Of a DNA stretch of 7,534 nucleotides, positions 5,445 through 7,534 are shown in pieces. Both the position numbers and the translations under genes were made by a program. The DNA is from an uncultured Bacteroidota bacterium (GTDB lineage Bacteria; Bacteroidota; Bacteroidia; Bacteroidales; VadinHA17), in the NCBI GenBank assembly GCA_903865465.1, contig CAIPJU010000070.1:1-7534 (forward strand). Reading direction: 5' to 3'. The notes beneath the pieces were generated by a model. It saw only the letters and a list, made by a program, of their open reading frames with translations. It had not been told where the DNA came from and ran no database searches. The stretch's first letter is position 1; every line of letters starts with the position of its first letter.

Positions 5445-7049
5445 ATGAGAAGAATTTTTGTCATATTTTCTTTCCTGTTAATAAGTTACCATTCCATTGC
5501 CCAGCCCAGCGGCAATAGCATGAAGGGTACTGTTTCGTTTTTAAGTTCCAGGAATGTCTATGTCAAATTCCAGACAACTTCAGGAATCTCTGCAGGGGAT
5601 ACCCTGGTTGCCGGCTCCAATGGCAGTAAAGTAACCCTTCTCAAAGTAATAAATCTTTCATCAACATCCTGCCTGTGCACACTCCTTACCTCAGATCTTC
5701 CTGCAATCGGTGCAGTAATGATTGCAAAGAAGAATCCTAAAATCAGGCAAGGATCGAAAAAGCCTCAGCCTGACGTCAGTGGGAGGATTCCAACAGTGAA
5801 TCGTGACACCATTGGGTCGAAAAAAACGTCAGCTCTGAAAACGAGGCAAATGATTAAGGGATATATTTCTGCATTTTCATATTCAACTCTTTCCAATACC
5901 TCAGCAGCAAATTCAAATCAGTTCCGTTATACTCTCTCTCTCGATGCACGAAACCTGGCTTCATCAAAGGTTTCTGTTTCAGCTTACTTATCATTCCGGC
6001 ATAAGGCAGGGGATTGGGAAAGTGTGAAAAAAGATCTTTTCAGCGCGTTGAAAATATATGATCTGTCGGTAAGATATGATATTAATAAATCATCATATTT
6101 TTCAGTGGGGAGAAAGATTAATAGCGAAATTTCAGGTGCAGGAGCTACTGATGGAATCCAGGCCGTAAAAAGAATAGGAAATCTGAGCCTCGGTGGTCTT
6201 GCGGGCTTCCGGCCTGATTATGCCAATTACGGATTTAATCCAAAACTTCTTCAGTACGGAGGATGGATAGGGTATAATTCAGCAGGCAGCTCAGGATATA
6301 TTAACAATACACTTGCTATAGTTCAGCAGACAAATAATGGAAAAACCGACAGGCGGTTTCTCAGCTATTTTCATTCAAGCTCCCTTTCAAGATGGCTTTC
6401 ACTAACGGGCTCTGTTGAAGCCGATTTATTTGAGCTGAAAGACAGCCTGCCAAAAAACACCTTTAGCCTTACTTCCCTCTTTTTTTCCGCCAGGTTCAGG
6501 ATATCGAACAGATTATCTCTTACCGGATCCTATGATGCACGTAAGAATCCGGTATATTATGAAAGCTTCAAATCCCTGATCGGACTGACTGTCGAGAACG
6601 AAATGAGAAGAAGCTACAGGTTGGGCTTAAACTACAGGATTAATGACAATATTAATCTGGGAGTTGAATCTGGATATCGTTATCTGAGGTCTGATCCGAA
6701 GAAAACCTTAAATTTTAGCGGCTATATCTCGAGTTATCATATCCCGTTAATTGGTATTTCGGCAAGACTTTCAGCATCATATTTACAATCGGCTTATATC
6801 GACAGCAAAACATATTCGGCATTGATCTCAAAAGATTTAATGCAGGGGAAACTTCAGATTTCAGGTGGTTATCGCTATCTCGATTATAAACTTTCTGAAT
6901 CTTTATCCCACACAATTCAACATACCGGAGAATTCAGTGTTATGTGGCTCTTTTTAAAAACGATGTCGTTTTCTCTGAATAATGAGCTCTGTTTTGAAGG
7001 AAACCATAAATATGACCGGGTGTATTTACAGTTGAGAAAAAGATTTTGA
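5445..7049 (+). CDS. Outer-membrane beta-barrel protein, putative porin partner of the multihaem cytochromes
   Basis: The 534-residue protein has a signal peptide (1-20, cut after IAQ). A small beta-rich domain follows (about 26-93; GTVSF, then GISAGDTL, a pattern seen in SH3-like or FlgT-like modules) with a C76-x-C78 pair, then a K/P/S/T-rich linker (about 94-135). From about 137 to the end, alternating polar and apolar strands with aromatic girdle residues and tight turns alternate, closing with YLQLRKRF; a terminal phenylalanine is the usual barrel-insertion signal. About 400 residues would fit some 16-20 strands, smaller than MtrB/PioB porins, and the N-terminal CxxC of MtrB is absent. 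By context it may sheathe one of the cytochromes through the outer membrane; no sequence motif proves this. The ATG at 5445, eight bases after the cytochrome stop, gives a clean signal peptide and is preferred to the TTG at 5433. Barrel call fairly sure, conduit role inferred. Confidence 0.75.
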   Translation: MRRIFVIFSFLLISYHSIAQPSGNSMKGTVSFLSSRNVYVKFQTTSGISAGDTLVAGSNGSKVTLLKVINLSSTSCLCTLLTSDLPAIGAVMIAKKNPKIRQGSKKPQPDVSGRIPTVNRDTIGSKKTSALKTRQMIKGYISAFSYSTLSNTSAANSNQFRYTLSLDARNLASSKVSVSAYLSFRHKAGDWESVKKDLFSALKIYDLSVRYDINKSSYFSVGRKINSEISGAGATDGIQAVKRIGNLSLGGLAGFRPDYANYGFNPKLLQYGGWIGYNSAGSSGYINNTLAIVQQTNNGKTDRRFLSYFHSSSLSRWLSLTGSVEADLFELKDSLPKNTFSLTSLFFSARFRISNRLSLTGSYDARKNPVYYESFKSLIGLTVENEMRRSYRLGLNYRINDNINLGVESGYRYLRSDPKKTLNFSGYISSYHIPLIGISARLSASYLQSAYIDSKTYSALISKDLMQGKLQISGGYRYLDYKLSESLSHTIQHTGEFSVMWLFLKTMSFSLNNELCFEGNHKYDRVYLQLRKRF

Positions 7050-7146
7050 AAATCAAGCTGAACCAGTGTTAATACTATATTTGTTAAGATTCCTCAAAAT
7101 ATAAGCTGCAAACACATAAGCCGCCCGCAAAGGGGAATCAATGACA
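7050..7146. other. Intergenic gap between converging genes
   Basis: These 97 A+T-rich bases separate the end of the operon from the end of the minus-strand gene. The best inverted repeat pairs GATTCCTC (7088-7095) with GGGGAATC (7132-7139), eight pairs with one G-T, but the loop is 36 bases and no T-run follows, so it is a poor terminator candidate. A shorter AAAGGG/CCCTTT pair at about 7130-7158 runs into the minus-strand gene. I see no tRNA, small ORF or clear terminator. Confidence 0.4.
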
Positions 7147-7534
7147 TCAATCCCTTTTCAAAAATTCGATATTCCTGAGTCTGCCTACGTCATTAATCAC
7201 AAATGACTTAATTTTACCCTGACTGTCTCTATTAAAGACGATCTTATCAAGCCTTCCGAAAAATATGTCACCTCCCCTGTATGTCAGTTTAATGTCAGGA
7301 TACATATTGAAGACTTTGAATGTCTTGGGTAAGGTCAAAAACAAGGCACTGTCTTTTACGAAAACTGTATATGTTGAATTCAATCCGGGAATTTCATACA
7401 AACCAGTGTAGCTTTGCAGTTCTTTTAATGTCAGCGGTTTAGGTTCAGAAGCTCGTGTTCCCGGGAAGTTTTTATCGCTCTGGTGCCAGACAATTTCATC
7501 AACCTTTCCCGTTTTGCCTTTCACAAATGTACAT
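7147..7534 (-). CDS. C-terminal part of a protein resembling beta-lactamase-type serine hydrolase tails (partial)
   Basis: The stop is at 7147-7149 and the frame stays open to the right edge, where codons CTFVKGK precede the GTG at 7522-7524; the gene very probably starts outside the window, and 128 residues are visible. They contain YTGLYEIPG followed by alternating beta strands, and two similar strand endings, VKGKTGKVDEIVWHQ near the start and NRDSQGKIKSFVIND near the end. That pattern, with YxGxY opening a lipocalin-like beta domain, is common in the accessory domains after penicillin-binding-protein/beta-lactamase-like serine hydrolases of Bacteroidota. No catalytic motif (SxxK, YxN) is in view, so the assignment rests on the tail alone. 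The gene converges on the cytochrome operon and has no evident functional link to it. Confidence 0.6.
   Translation of the reverse strand, partial: CTFVKGKTGKVDEIVWHQSDKNFPGTRASEPKPLTLKELQSYTGLYEIPGLNSTYTVFVKDSALFLTLPKTFKVFNMYPDIKLTYRGGDIFFGRLDKIVFNRDSQGKIKSFVINDVGRLRNIEFLKRD

Noticed and set aside
7076..7083. TATATTTG, matching the Bacteroidota -7 promoter consensus TAnnTTTG
   Set aside because: The nearest upstream TTTTG is 27 bases away, longer than the usual spacing, and no plus-strand gene follows in the window.
7088..7139. Inverted repeat GATTCCTC/GGGGAATC as an operon terminator
   Set aside because: The 36-base loop, moderate stem and absence of a T-run make it weak; it is mentioned only in the intergenic entry.

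Overview
The window carries one tightly packed plus-strand operon of five genes (8 to 7049), followed after a 97-base gap by the 3' end of an unrelated, converging minus-strand gene (7147 to the right edge). The DNA is roughly 40% G+C by eye. Start codons lack strong Shine-Dalgarno sequences, the last plus-strand gene has a typical Bacteroidota-like outer-membrane barrel, and the minus-strand gene resembles tails common in Bacteroidota serine hydrolases. A sediment or marine Bacteroidota member is my best guess. That is inference and I cannot name a genus.

Layout: (1) 8-877, a five-helix membrane protein with two histidine pairs of identical spacing, read here as a di-haem cytochrome b-like subunit; (2) 879-2210, a membrane-anchored flavoprotein with a degenerate double iron-sulphur domain and FAD and NAD(P)H Rossmann motifs; (3) 2211-3794, an exported 20-haem c-type cytochrome built from ~75-residue modules; (4) 3773-5436, a second exported multihaem cytochrome with 22 CxxCH motifs, interrupted near 4650 by a frameshift that looks like a loss of 13 bases from a 216-base tandem repeat; (5) 5445-7049, an outer-membrane beta-barrel protein with a small N-terminal domain. 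Gene junctions are 1 base, 0 bases, a 22-base overlap, and 8 bases, so the five are almost certainly cotranscribed and translationally coupled.

Together the genes read as a complete electron path across the envelope: NAD(P)H in the cytoplasm, the FAD/Fe-S flavoprotein, two b-haems through the inner membrane, 42 c-haems through the periplasm, and a barrel in the outer membrane. This resembles porin-cytochrome conduits for extracellular electron transfer, but the inner-membrane input is a split NADPH-oxidase-like module rather than a CymA-type quinol oxidase. The direction of flow (respiration of an external acceptor or electron uptake) cannot be told from sequence.

The most notable points are the conduit itself, the apparent circular permutation of the flavoprotein, the loss of the same cysteine from both Fe-S motifs, the frameshift in the 22-haem gene, and a gene overlap in which a signal peptide is encoded in another frame of haem-motif-like DNA.
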